Shown here in pieces: positions 1 to 8,470 of a stretch of DNA of 64,000 bases. The notes below the pieces were generated by a model that searched no databases, was not told where the DNA came from, and saw only the letters and a program-made list of their open reading frames with translations. Made by a program: the position numbers and the translations under genes. This stretch comes from Asaia bogorensis_B. GTDB taxonomy: Bacteria > Pseudomonadota > Alphaproteobacteria > Acetobacterales > Acetobacteraceae. Positions within the stretch are counted from its first letter, which is position 1. Every line of letters starts with the position of its first letter. Where the stretch lies: the NCBI RefSeq assembly GCF_900465315.1, contig NZ_UBIX01000009.1, one strand, 5' to 3'.

Positions 1-1374
1 GAAAGCTGGGGCTCGCTTATCCTCTCGAACCCGAATGGGCTGATGGATCAGATCATCGCAACCCGCGTGGTCGATCACATGCCCATACGCGTGCGTTATG
101 GCTGGCGGGGGCGCGATGCAATCCGGGGTTGTGCAATCGACCCGCCCGAGGCTGCGTTGCAACCGGCCTTTGCCGGGCTAGGCCGCTCATGGCAGCCCGA
201 CCGGCAGAGTGTGGAAATTGCGCTCACCGATGCCACGGCCTGGCTCGATACCCCGGCGCAGGGCCTGCCTTATGACGGGCGGGGCGGTCGCCACGGCGGG
301 GCCGATCTAGCGGGGCATTATCCCCCCAAATTGCGCGGGCGGGCTTTCAACCTCACACCGGTTGCCGTCGATACCATCAAGCTGGTTTATCAAGTGAGCG
401 ATGCACCCGGCACCATCGAGGCGCTTTACGAAGGCGGCGCGTCAGGCGGCATCGTCTTTGCCGGACAGGTGGCGGATGTGTTCGCGACCGATCCGCCCCC
501 CGGTCATTATGTGGTGCAATCCGATTCCTCGGGCCTGTGGTTTCGCCTCGGCACACGGCCTGTCTGGGCCATCACGCTCGATGCCACCGGTGCCCTGCCG
601 GATGGCACGACACCGGGCGGGCTTCTCACGCTTTTGCGTGGCGTGCTGCTTCAGGACTGCCAGCTTGCACCGGGTCTGTTCGACCCGGCCTGGGGCGATG
701 CCGAGCAGGTCATGACCTGGCCCGGCGGGTGGTTCTGGGATGGCAGCGCCCGCGTCACCGGGCGCGATATGGCCGACACCCTGCTTTCAGGTCTGGGCGT
801 GCGGCTTGTGGCCTCACGTTCGGGCACGCTGCGCCCCGTGGCGGTGCGTGCCCCCGAGGGTGACGCCGCGGCGCATTTCGGGCCGCATAACCTGATTACC
901 GTGGCCCCTGTGGCGCTCGATGACATGCTTGACCCGCCGCCAGCACGCTGGCGAGTGGGTTATTCCCATGCCCAGACCGTGCAGGCGGCAGGTTCGGGGC
1001 TGAGCCCGCTTGTCACACCCGAGCGGCAGGCGTTTATCGGACAGGCCGACCGGCTGGCAAGCTGGGCCTCGCCGGATCTGCGCAGACGCTACCGCGTGCC
1101 CAACGACCCGCCCGCCCTGGTCACGGCCCTGAGCGACGAACAGGACGCGGTGAAGGTGGCGACGCTCCACGCCGTCCTCTGGGCCAGCACGCGCCGCCTG
1201 CGCGCCCTCACCGTGCCGGTCGATCAGGGTTACGCGGTGGATCTGGGCGATCACGTCACCCTGACATTGCCAGAGCATCCAGACCGCACGCTTTCCGGCC
1301 TGGTGGTGGGCGAGCAGCTGCGCCCCGGCGAAGCAACGATCACCCTGCAGGTTCTTGTGGGGGATCAGCGATAG
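1..1374 (+). CDS. Phage tail-associated protein, 5' end outside window
   Basis: The reading frame is open from the first base of the window, so this is the C-terminal part (at least 457 residues) of a larger protein. I place it among phage tail or baseplate proteins because it is immediately followed by fibre-like genes and an endolysin. It is rich in Gly, Asp, Pro and beta-forming stretches, as virion proteins often are. No enzymatic motif is visible. The first in-window ATG (position 43) sits mid-frame with coding sequence before it, so it is not taken as the start. The last 60 or so bases are present again, degraded, at 2020-2082 beyond the creA gene, which suggests cargo was inserted at the 3' end of this gene. 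Exact tail role is unknown. Confidence 0.65.
   Translation, partial: ESWGSLILSNPNGLMDQIIATRVVDHMPIRVRYGWRGRDAIRGCAIDPPEAALQPAFAGLGRSWQPDRQSVEIALTDATAWLDTPAQGLPYDGRGGRHGGADLAGHYPPKLRGRAFNLTPVAVDTIKLVYQVSDAPGTIEALYEGGASGGIVFAGQVADVFATDPPPGHYVVQSDSSGLWFRLGTRPVWAITLDATGALPDGTTPGGLLTLLRGVLLQDCQLAPGLFDPAWGDAEQVMTWPGGWFWDGSARVTGRDMADTLLSGLGVRLVASRSGTLRPVAVRAPEGDAAAHFGPHNLITVAPVALDDMLDPPPARWRVGYSHAQTVQAAGSGLSPLVTPERQAFIGQADRLASWASPDLRRRYRVPNDPPALVTALSDEQDAVKVATLHAVLWASTRRLRALTVPVDQGYAVDLGDHVTLTLPEHPDRTLSGLVVGEQLRPGEATITLQVLVGDQR
1303..1365 (+). repeat. Direct repeat copy 1, end of tail gene
   Basis: These 63 bases encode the end of the tail protein. An ungapped match of the same length lies at 2020-2082; by hand count about 50 of 63 positions agree and most differences are transitions. 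The intact reading frame marks this as the functional copy. Confidence 0.75.
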
Positions 1375-1498
1375 GCTGATTGTGCTGGATGCTGTTCCGA
1401 AGTGACGCAATATGAAACAGGTTGTTCGGTCTCTTGCCAGCCTAAGGCTCGTTGCGTTTCATGTTGTCGCACGATCCAGCTTCTTGAACGGGAAAGCC

Positions 1499-1978
1499 AT
1501 GACCATTCCATCTCTCTCAGCTTTGCGCCGTTCACTTCTCAGTTTTGTCATGGCGGGTGCAGTCACAAGTGTATCGGCGGCCTGCGCCCAGAGCGCAACG
1601 ACACTGGGTGGGGTGAATACATCGTTCCATCTGTTTGGATCCCATGACGTGCAGGTGTCATCCTTTACTGATCCGGATCTTCCTGTGACGTGCTATCTCT
1701 CACGGGCCCAGACCGGTGGGATAAAGGGTGCAGTCGGGATTGCCAAAAATCCGACGCGCTTTTCCCTATCCTGCGTAAAAAGCGGTGGGGTGCCGACCGA
1801 TATCACCAAACTGCCCAAACAGCAGAACATCACGAAGCTGCGTAACTCTTTCCTGTTTACAAACCTCGTCATCACCCGGATGATCGATCAGGAACACAGT
1901 GCCGTCGTCTATCTCGTGACCAGTCAGGGCCTCATCGACGGCTCGCCTGCAAACGCGATCTCCGCCGTTTCCTGGTAA
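1499..1978 (+). CDS. creA: CreA-family secreted protein (prophage cargo)
   Basis: A 159-residue protein of the CreA family, whose biochemical role is not established. Family hallmarks visible are a TDPDLPVTCYLSRAQTGGIKG segment near residues 57-76 (given here in part: DPDLPVTCYLS, then TGGIKG), a second cysteine at about 92 in FSLSC, and the C-terminal SPANAISAV motif. Residues 1-30 look like a Sec signal peptide (basic start, hydrophobic core, likely cleavage after ACA), so the protein should act in the periplasm. I chose the ATG at 1499 because it gives this clean signal peptide and follows a purine-rich stretch; the frame opens earlier, at 1412. It lies between prophage tail genes, which is unusual for creA, and is flanked by a duplicated tail-gene end, so it behaves like phage cargo. 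Confidence 0.85.
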   Translation: MTIPSLSALRRSLLSFVMAGAVTSVSAACAQSATTLGGVNTSFHLFGSHDVQVSSFTDPDLPVTCYLSRAQTGGIKGAVGIAKNPTRFSLSCVKSGGVPTDITKLPKQQNITKLRNSFLFTNLVITRMIDQEHSAVVYLVTSQGLIDGSPANAISAVSW

Positions 1979-2019
1979 AGATCTGTTAATCCCGACGCGA
2001 TGCAAGCCAACCCGGCTCG

Positions 2020-2082
2020 ATGGCGAGCGAGCAGTTGTACCCCGATGAAGCAATGATCGCCCTGCGGGTGCTGGTGGGGGAT
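2020..2082 (+). repeat. Direct repeat copy 2, degraded tail-gene end
   Basis: Degenerate copy of the tail-gene terminus at 1303-1365. Translated, it still reads EQLYPDEAMIALRVLVGD beside EQLRPGEATITLQVLVGD in the intact gene. It stands alone with no gene body in front of it, so it is a remnant left when the creA segment was acquired or when a duplicate was lost. Confidence 0.7.
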
Positions 2083-2155
2083 AGTATGGGGCGCTGCTGC
2101 TGGCCTGACCTGCAGACGGGCGCCGTCTGTCATTACGATGGAAAGGAACTGCCCG

Positions 2156-2677
2156 GTGCAAAAGGTTTTACCCGTTCTCACGGCGCTTCTCTTGTCCATC
2201 ATTCCGCAGGCTACGCTGGCAAATGCTGCAGCAACGCCTGCGCTCTATCTTATGCAGCGTGGCTATGTGCCCGAACATACACCAACTTACCGCCAGATCA
2301 CCGCACAAGCCTGCCGGATTACCCTCGATCATACTCATATGGTGGCTCTTCGTGACCTGATCCATCCTGTAATGGAGGGCGCAGCGCTTCCAGGTGGTGA
2401 TGACGGTCATTCCAGATCGTTGCCGGTCATGGTCCTGTCTCAGGGTGACGACAAACCGGACTGGGTCGCCTACCGATCACGAACACGACGGAATGAGATT
2501 ATCTGGGAGACAGTCGGCACCCCAGCCCATCGGGTAGGGATTTCCAATGAGACTCATCTTTATGAGGAAACAGACCGGATTTTTTCAGATCTGACCTTAC
2601 CACGCCGTGCAAGTGCAATGTGCGGCCTCATAAAATGGCATTTGCAGCACAGGGAAGGCCTTTTCCAAACCAATTGA
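2156..2677 (+). CDS. Secreted protein of unknown function (prophage cargo)
   Basis: About 173 residues with an N-terminal signal peptide (hydrophobic core LPVLTALLLSII, probable cleavage after ATLA or ANA). I recognise no family. The mature part has two cysteines (in QACRI and AMCGL) that could form a disulfide and is otherwise a mixed-charge soluble protein. The GTG at 2156 is preferred because AAAGGAA lies at a good distance before it; an in-frame ATG at 2138 would add six residues and has no clear ribosome site. It follows creA in the same direction and ends just before a strong terminator, so the two genes look like one exported cargo unit inserted in the tail operon. Confidence 0.6.
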   Translation: MQKVLPVLTALLLSIIPQATLANAAATPALYLMQRGYVPEHTPTYRQITAQACRITLDHTHMVALRDLIHPVMEGAALPGGDDGHSRSLPVMVLSQGDDKPDWVAYRSRTRRNEIIWETVGTPAHRVGISNETHLYEETDRIFSDLTLPRRASAMCGLIKWHLQHREGLFQTN

Positions 2678-2701
2678 GGTCATCTCGCTTGCTTCCCGCT
2701 C

Positions 2702-2728
2702 AAGCCGCCCAACCGGGCGGCTTTTTCT
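2702..2728 (+). terminator. Rho-independent terminator closing the creA cargo
   Basis: AAGCCGCCC, loop AACC, GGGCGGCTT followed by a T-rich run. It lies 25 bases after the secreted-protein gene and before the next tail gene. A near-identical hairpin closes the HNH cargo at 9657-9685. Confidence 0.85.
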
Positions 2729-2762
2729 TTGCCCGCCTCCCCGTTCAACAGGACAGATCATC

Positions 2763-3992
2763 ATGGCCAGACTAGGCGCTTATCCGCGCATTGCGACGCT
2801 CGACGGGTCGGAGGTGATCGTGGTCGAGCAGGGCGGCTGCACGCGCTCGATGCCGCTTGGCGATATCGCGCCTGCCGTGCCGGACAAGGACGCAAGCGGG
2901 GTTTTCTTTGCCGATGACGGGGCCACGGTCGGGCGGATCGGTGACCGGCTCTTCATCGGCGCGGCGGCGGATAACCAGGGTCAGCGCAACCGCGACACCA
3001 CGCGCAATGACTGGCTTTCGCAGATCATGGGCTCGACCTCGATCGGGGCCTGGGCCACCTGGACAAGCACATTCGCGGCCATCTCACGCTTCGGGGCCAC
3101 CGGCATCACGGGCGCGTCGCGCACGTCGGACAGCCAGAAGCAGAGCAGCTATATGGGCTTCGTGCCCTCGGCAATCGGGGTGGCCGCCTGGGGTGTGGCA
3201 GACGAGACGCAAAGCCCGACCACGGCAACGGCCTATGCCTATTATGGCGAGGGCTGGCGCATGGCGGGCGTCAATTATCAGCCCAGTTTCGTGATGGAAC
3301 TGGAAACCGTGAATATGGGCGGGGCGGCGGCGGGCATGTCCACGCCCTATCATCCCAATTCCGGCGGCGGCACCTATGCCATCCAGATCGGATCGGGTGG
3401 CGGGCAGACGCAAGGCTCCAGCGATGCCGAGGCCGGTATCGTGTTCGTGCGCAATCCGTCCCGGCACAAGAGTGGCATCATCTTCGCCAATGACAGCCTG
3501 ACCGGCACGGACGGGACGGACGGTTACGGCACAGCCATAGCGATGGGCACGCGCCAGGGCATCGAGTGGCGCACGGGCGAGACACGCGAGAACGTGCAGG
3601 GCCTCGATTCAGGGGCCATGCTGTTCTCGACCGTGAGCCAGACGAAAAAAGGCCAGCGCCTGCAATTCTCCGATGACGGGATGCTGATCACCAATATGGC
3701 GGGACAGCTGATCTTCTCCATTTCACCCAATGCCTCGCCGACGAACACGCTCAACATTCAGGCGGGTAGCGGACAGGCGGCGGCAGGGATTTATGTGCAG
3801 GAAGGTCAGGGAGGCTCGGCCAATCTCGGCCTCTATCCGGCACCGGGCGGCGAATTGCAGATTGCAAGCCCGGTCACAGGGCAAGGGGCCCGCCTCTCGC
3901 AAAACGATCAGCCGGTGCAGTGGCTTCATATCAACATCAACGGCCAGTCGTTGCGCCTGCCTTTGTTCACCCCGGAACAGGCGGGAGGCTGA
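2763..3992 (+). CDS. Phage tail fibre-like structural protein
   Basis: A 409-residue protein, Gly/Ser/Thr-rich with many short beta-prone repeats and almost no cysteine, typical of phage fibre or appendage proteins. No catalytic motif is visible. The N-terminal 60 residues form a small domain (DGSEVIVVEQGG, then a VFFADDGATVGRIGD segment) that might attach it to the tail, with the remaining part a candidate receptor-binding region; this split is inference. The ATG at 2763 follows CAACAGGACAG, a plausible ribosome site. It is the first gene after the cargo terminator and is followed after 3 bases by the next tail gene, so a promoter or read-through must serve the downstream run. Confidence 0.6.
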   Translation: MARLGAYPRIATLDGSEVIVVEQGGCTRSMPLGDIAPAVPDKDASGVFFADDGATVGRIGDRLFIGAAADNQGQRNRDTTRNDWLSQIMGSTSIGAWATWTSTFAAISRFGATGITGASRTSDSQKQSSYMGFVPSAIGVAAWGVADETQSPTTATAYAYYGEGWRMAGVNYQPSFVMELETVNMGGAAAGMSTPYHPNSGGGTYAIQIGSGGGQTQGSSDAEAGIVFVRNPSRHKSGIIFANDSLTGTDGTDGYGTAIAMGTRQGIEWRTGETRENVQGLDSGAMLFSTVSQTKKGQRLQFSDDGMLITNMAGQLIFSISPNASPTNTLNIQAGSGQAAAGIYVQEGQGGSANLGLYPAPGGELQIASPVTGQGARLSQNDQPVQWLHININGQSLRLPLFTPEQAGG

Positions 3993-3995
3993 TCC

Positions 3996-4805
3996 ATGCA
4001 GGCCATACTTGATTCCGGGCAATGCCCGATCACCGACAGCACCGGCAGGCTTTGCGCTTTCGGGTGCGACAATGCCTTTCTCTCTGCCCGGCTGACGGCT
4101 TCGGCCTTCATGCCCGATCTGCCGGTGAGCAATCTCGCCACCCCGCAGGGTGCGCCTGCGACCGCCTGGCGTGCGCCGGGGCGTGTGGCCTCGGTCACGA
4201 TCGAGCCGGGCGGGATGGTGGACTGGCGGTGTTTCTCGCTGCATCGCACCAACCTGACCGCCACCGCGCAATGGTCGGTGAAGATCTGGCGCGGGGCAAC
4301 ACTGGCCCATGATTCCGGCTTGCTGGCTGCTGACGTGCGCGACGGGCAAGCGGTCATGATGCTTGATACCGCCGTGCAGGGCGACCGGGTGACGATCCTG
4401 ATAGCCGATGCGCAGAACCCTGACGGCTTCCTGTCCATCCCACTGGCCTATGCCGGGCCGCTCTGGCAGCCGCAGCGCAACATGGCCTGGAGCAGTGGCG
4501 AGAGTGCCGAAAGCGGGGCCGATACGATCACAAGCCTGTCCGGCGTCGAATACGTCACCCTGCGCTGGGAGCGTCGCGTGCTGCGCATCGAGCACCAATC
4601 ACTTGGCACCGAGGAACTGCCGCAGATACGCGCCCTGCTCGCTCTCGGGCGCACAGGCGCAAACATCCTGTTTCTTCCCGATCCGGGGGCGGGCACGCGC
4701 AGCGGCGATGCGGTGTTCGGGCGCATCGAGGCGGGCGAGATCACCTCATCGGCGGGGGCGGCCAATCGCCGCGCCCTCACTCTCACGATAAGGGAGCGAT
4801 TATAA
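3996..4805 (+). CDS. Phage tail structural protein, unknown role
   Basis: 269 residues with no membrane segment or signal peptide. The N-terminal half reads like a beta-sandwich (PGRVASVTIEPGGMVDWRCF and following alternation of hydrophobic and polar residues), while the C-terminal part (TLRWERRVLRIEHQ to the end) resembles the region of tail tip proteins that ends with repeated GRIEAGEI-type strands. I cannot name a family. It is sandwiched between tail genes: 3 bases after the preceding stop, and its own stop shares one base with the next start (TAATG), so translation of the two is coupled. Confidence 0.55.
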   Translation: MQAILDSGQCPITDSTGRLCAFGCDNAFLSARLTASAFMPDLPVSNLATPQGAPATAWRAPGRVASVTIEPGGMVDWRCFSLHRTNLTATAQWSVKIWRGATLAHDSGLLAADVRDGQAVMMLDTAVQGDRVTILIADAQNPDGFLSIPLAYAGPLWQPQRNMAWSSGESAESGADTITSLSGVEYVTLRWERRVLRIEHQSLGTEELPQIRALLALGRTGANILFLPDPGAGTRSGDAVFGRIEAGEITSSAGAANRRALTLTIRERL

Positions 4806-5524
4806 TGGCGATGCTTGGCAATTTTGTGCTAGAGAACGCGAACAATCCGGGAACAGGCGATTTCATCCTGAGCGGTGCGCCTGCCGGGCGGCGGGGCTGG
4901 TCCGGCGCGTTTCCGGATGGCGAGGTCTATTACTTCGCCGATGACGGCACCCAGGCTGGATGGGGCATCGGGCGACTGACCCACGGCATCCCGGCCAGCA
5001 TCTCGCGTGACACGGTGATCGGTACCACCCAGGACCGGGCGGTAAGGCTCAATTTTACCGGCACCACGCTTGTCTATTCCGCCCTGCCTGCCGAGGCCAT
5101 GCCCGCCCCTGTTGTGCAGGGGGCAAGCGTGGTGGCCGACCGTTCATGGAAAGCGCAGAGCTTCACGCTGGGCAGCGTGGATGTGACCCTGACCGGCTCC
5201 CTGCGTGCCGAGTTCAGCGCCACGCTACGGATCAACGATAACGGGGCCAACGATACAACGTGGCAGGTGGCACGGGTCATCGTGGCCGTTCATACGATTG
5301 ACGCCCAGGGCGTAGCCTCCGCCCAGCCCATCGCGGCCTCTGGCAGCAATGTGCGGCTCGACCGTTTCTTTTTCCTCGGCGCACGGGCCACGATACAGGC
5401 CCATGCCTCTGCAGGCACGACGCTGCGCCTTGTGACCAGCGTGCAGGCGCTCGGCAGTTCCAGCGGCTCAACCCTGTTCAGCATGGCGCTGCAGGACGGG
5501 GCGCTGACCTGGCTCACCAGCTGA
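4805..5524 (+). CDS. Phage tail structural protein, unknown role
   Basis: 239 residues. It starts at the ATG overlapping the stop of the preceding gene by one base. The first 40 residues (ENANNPGTGDFILSGAP) resemble the opening of phage proteins that describe a small N-terminal beta domain; the middle is a jelly-roll-like run of alternating residues (SFTLGSVDVTLTGSLRAEF). No membrane helix, signal peptide or catalytic motif is seen. The gene sits in the tail/fibre operon with matching codon use. It is followed by a 59-base gap with a good ribosome site for the next gene. Confidence 0.55.
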   Translation: MAMLGNFVLENANNPGTGDFILSGAPAGRRGWSGAFPDGEVYYFADDGTQAGWGIGRLTHGIPASISRDTVIGTTQDRAVRLNFTGTTLVYSALPAEAMPAPVVQGASVVADRSWKAQSFTLGSVDVTLTGSLRAEFSATLRINDNGANDTTWQVARVIVAVHTIDAQGVASAQPIAASGSNVRLDRFFFLGARATIQAHASAGTTLRLVTSVQALGSSSGSTLFSMALQDGALTWLTS

Positions 5525-5583
5525 GCCATTTCCTGCCCCGATCCGGGCAGGTCTCCCGCCACGGGATTACCGGAGATCACATC

Positions 5584-6102
5584 ATGACATGGCGACCTGT
5601 CGTCAACATCCTGCGCCCCGAGGCCATCGGGGGCGGGGCCTTTGCCAGTGCGCAAAATGCGCTTGTCTGGCCCTCTTCCTCGCTCAAGGGGGGCGGCGAT
5701 TACAGCGTCGATTTCGACAAGCTGCTGTCACCGGGCGAGTTCATCACGTCCTTTCGTTTCGAGGCAGGCGGGGCCGATCTGGCCTGGACCAGTCTGTTCG
5801 GCAATATCGTCACCGCCTGGATGCGCTGGAAGGCCCCCGGCACGCAGAGCGTGACCGTCTGTGCGCTGACTAGCGAGGGCAACAGCAAGCAGGTCGAGGT
5901 GAATATCACCGTCAGCCCGCGTGAGGCCCTGTTTCCGCTCGACCTGCCCGACAGCCCCGACGCGCCCACGCAATCGGGCGGAAAACTCTCCAGCGAGGCG
6001 ATGGATAGCTGGCTGCGCAACTTGCCGACCGCGCCGCCCGAGAGCGGGTCCGGCTGGTACAACAATGCGGGTATCCCGACCCGCCTCGGAGATCTGACAT
6101 GA
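5584..6102 (+). CDS. Phage tail protein with Ig-like beta segment
   Basis: 172 residues, starting at an ATG preceded by GGAGATCAC. Residues 35-115 look like an immunoglobulin-type beta-sandwich (FITSFRFEAGGADLAW, then TQSVTVCALTSEGNSKQVEV), a fold common in phage decoration and tail proteins; this fold guess rests only on the strand pattern. The C-terminal 35 residues (GSGWYNNAGIPTRLGDLT) lead directly into the next gene, with ATGA overlap, so the two are translationally coupled. A degraded copy of this terminal stretch precedes the second fibre gene at 15987, showing that the two genes travel as a pair. Confidence 0.55.
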   Translation: MTWRPVVNILRPEAIGGGAFASAQNALVWPSSSLKGGGDYSVDFDKLLSPGEFITSFRFEAGGADLAWTSLFGNIVTAWMRWKAPGTQSVTVCALTSEGNSKQVEVNITVSPREALFPLDLPDSPDAPTQSGGKLSSEAMDSWLRNLPTAPPESGSGWYNNAGIPTRLGDLT

Positions 6103-7754
6103 GACATATCGCACGCGCGGCCCCGTGGCTGATTGCCGGGCTGATCCTGCTGATCGGCCTGATCGTTCTTTTCGCGCCAGGCCTGTTCGTCACGGCTGCA
6201 CGGGCAGCACCGCAATTCGCCCCGCCAGGCGGCTTGTCGTCTGCTACGCCTGTCGGTACGCAGGGTGCGACCCTGGCCACCATGCAGGATGGCATCGAGC
6301 GCAACGCCCGCGATATCGCGACGCTCGGTCAGGCCGGGGCCACGAAAGACGATCTGACCGCCGCAATGGCGGGATATCTGCCCGTGAAGGGCGGCACCCT
6401 TACCGGCAGTCTCACCGCCTCAGGCGACCCGCAGAAAGGGTTTGTGGTGACCGACCCGCTCCATGCGGATGTGAGTTCGCGCATCGCCTATCATGCCAAC
6501 ACGGGCGAATCGTCGATTGAAAACAATACGGGCATCAACAACGCCCTCGCCATCAAGACCACCAACGAAAACGGCTTTGCCGCCCTGGCCTTTGTCGGCC
6601 CCGACATGAGCTACAACGACAATTTCGAGCACGGGGCGGTCGGCTGGGGGCCAAAGCTCAAATACGGCCCCGATGTGGGATATGATTATTTCGAGATCAG
6701 CCGGTTTACCTATGATGGCACGTTCAGCCGTCAGCCGGTGCCGTTCATGTGGCAGAGCACGGGTACCCAGCTTATCCCCTGGGGCATGACCACGGCTTAT
6801 GGTGTCGTCACCAAGGGAAGTACCACGATCACATGCGTTGGCGGGTGCACTTTCCCCGGCGACACGGGGCAGATCCTGGACACGCCCGCCGAATATGGCC
6901 TGTTCCCGGCAGGGACTACCATCGTCTCCGGCGCAGGCACCAAAACCATGACACTGAGCAAGGCCGCCCTTGCCTCATCGGCAAGCGCCACGGCGGGCAC
7001 TTATTTCCGGTTCAGCACCGCCGAGGGGTCACAACATGATTTCGTGGTGATGACCCCGATGGGAAACATCGACTATTTCCGGTTCAGCGATGCGAAATGG
7101 GGCAATTTCACGAACGCCCCCTATTTCTCGATTGACCGGGTGAATGGTCGCCTTGGCGTGGGCAACCCGCTGCCGGCGACGCCGCTCGATGTGTCAGGCG
7201 CGATCCTGTCCAACATCTCGGGTGCCACCAGTCTCAACGCCTATTCCGGCAACGGCGCGCTGAACGCCCAGGTCACGCCGGGCGTGGCAGGGCAGAAGAA
7301 CATCCTGCACGGCTATGCGGTGAACACGAACCAGTTCAACCTGAACTGGGAGAAAGATCCGCAGCGTATTGCTGTGCAGGATGCCAACGCCAACGCCAAT
7401 ATCTTCGAGTTCCGCATGGATGGCAGTTGGCAGAGTCAGCAATATGCCCACCCCGTGGACACGGTTACGGCGAATACGGCCCTGAGCAATACCGCGCAGT
7501 GCGGGCGAACGATTGTGGTCAATGCGTCCTCGGCGGTGACGATCACGGTGTCGAACTGGACGATCATCGGCTGTCGCATCACCGTTACCCAGACCGGGAC
7601 CGGGGCAGTCACGCTTGCACCGGCGGCGGGGCTGACACTTGGCAGTTATGGCACTCAAGCCCAGACAGGGCCTTACACCCTGCCGGGCCAGTATGCCTCT
7701 GTCGTGATCGAGGCCAAGACGTCCAATCTCGTGACCGTCGAGCGCGGCCAGTAA
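6099..7754 (+). CDS. Tail fibre-like protein with N-terminal export signal
   Basis: 551 residues. The first 38 residues are a strongly hydrophobic segment after a basic start (LIAGLILLIGLIVLF) ending in TAARA, which looks like a Sec signal peptide or membrane anchor and is unexpected for a virion protein. A short coiled-coil-like part follows (IERNARDIATLGQ), then GGTLTGSL-type strands seen in tail fibres, a variable central region, and a conserved end (YTLPGQYASVVIEAK). The gene at 15987 is a full-length homologue, most alike at the first 60 mature residues and the last 60. Its start overlaps the preceding tail gene by 4 bases. Host-range determinant is the likely role; an exported adhesin is the alternative. 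Confidence 0.6.
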   Translation: MRHIARAAPWLIAGLILLIGLIVLFAPGLFVTAARAAPQFAPPGGLSSATPVGTQGATLATMQDGIERNARDIATLGQAGATKDDLTAAMAGYLPVKGGTLTGSLTASGDPQKGFVVTDPLHADVSSRIAYHANTGESSIENNTGINNALAIKTTNENGFAALAFVGPDMSYNDNFEHGAVGWGPKLKYGPDVGYDYFEISRFTYDGTFSRQPVPFMWQSTGTQLIPWGMTTAYGVVTKGSTTITCVGGCTFPGDTGQILDTPAEYGLFPAGTTIVSGAGTKTMTLSKAALASSASATAGTYFRFSTAEGSQHDFVVMTPMGNIDYFRFSDAKWGNFTNAPYFSIDRVNGRLGVGNPLPATPLDVSGAILSNISGATSLNAYSGNGALNAQVTPGVAGQKNILHGYAVNTNQFNLNWEKDPQRIAVQDANANANIFEFRMDGSWQSQQYAHPVDTVTANTALSNTAQCGRTIVVNASSAVTITVSNWTIIGCRITVTQTGTGAVTLAPAAGLTLGSYGTQAQTGPYTLPGQYASVVIEAKTSNLVTVERGQ

Positions 7755-7808
7755 TGCCTTGCCCGACAAAGGGCGGGCACCTGCACCACAACTGAACCGG
7801 GGCCGATC

Positions 7809-8084
7809 ATGCCTGAAAACCTCACCCCGCAGCCCTGGTGGGTTGCGGCTCTCGGTGGCCTGCTTTTTACCATCCGATGGCTGATCGGCTTCGGGGCATC
7901 GAGCGCGAAAGCCACCATCGAATCACAGCGTCAGGATCTGGACCGCCTGAATGCCCGCGTGGACAGGCTGGAGGAACGGGAGAAGGAATATCTCGCGCTG
8001 ATCGAGGAATTGCGGGCGCAGAATGCAATCTTGCGCAAGGCTCTAGGTGGTCGGGATGCCAAGAAGCCCGGTTGGGCCGAATAG
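7809..8084 (+). CDS. Small membrane coiled-coil protein, possibly spanin-like
   Basis: 91 residues: one membrane helix at about 10-28 (WWVAALGGLLFTIRWLIGF) followed by a heptad-rich coiled coil at about 35-80 (RLNARVDRLEEREKEYLALI) and a short basic tail. A single membrane anchor plus periplasmic coiled coil resembles inner-membrane spanins that act in phage lysis, and it lies upstream of the endolysin, but no partner lipoprotein spanin is visible, so the role is inference. The start has GGGGCCGATC ahead of it. It is the last prophage gene before the AT-rich HNH segment. Confidence 0.5.
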   Translation: MPENLTPQPWWVAALGGLLFTIRWLIGFGASSAKATIESQRQDLDRLNARVDRLEEREKEYLALIEELRAQNAILRKALGGRDAKKPGWAE

Positions 8085-8470
8085 GGGGGAGAGCGGAAGG
8101 TCAGCTTTCGGGGAGCGTGGATAGAAAAGCGCTCATTGCGTTATTAGTTGATATCTGGTCGCTCGAAAATATGAGCAAATCAGCTGCTGCGTCCTCGATA
8201 CCGCTACGAAACACGCCAATGTTTTCCGATAGTCATCTGGCAAACTAAATCATTTCACTATCTGGGCCGAAAGGATAATCGCATTACCAGATTAATATTA
8301 TGCAGTGCGAGCAATTATTTTACCAAAATAAATAAAGCAAAATAGATTTCAGCTGTGCATGCAGGTGCAACGGTTCCTATCTCGCTAGAAGAGAACGTAA
8401 TTTTAGTAAGACAATATATTGCAGCATATGTCGTTTGGAGAAGAAAATATGAATATTGTATAATAATAAA
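8085..8470. other. AT-rich gap at the 3' side of the HNH gene
   Basis: No gene is supported here. The first 130 bases still look like prophage DNA; from about 8240 the sequence turns clearly AT-rich and stays so through the HNH gene, marking the left border of the acquired segment. An AT-rich imperfect inverted repeat (TAATAATAAATTAATTATTA, around 8460-8480) lies at the end of the HNH gene and might act in its termination. Confidence 0.5.

Noticed and set aside
2020..2355. Open frame of 111 residues after creA
   Set aside because: Its start is the degraded tail-gene repeat and its body overlaps the secreted-protein gene in another frame.
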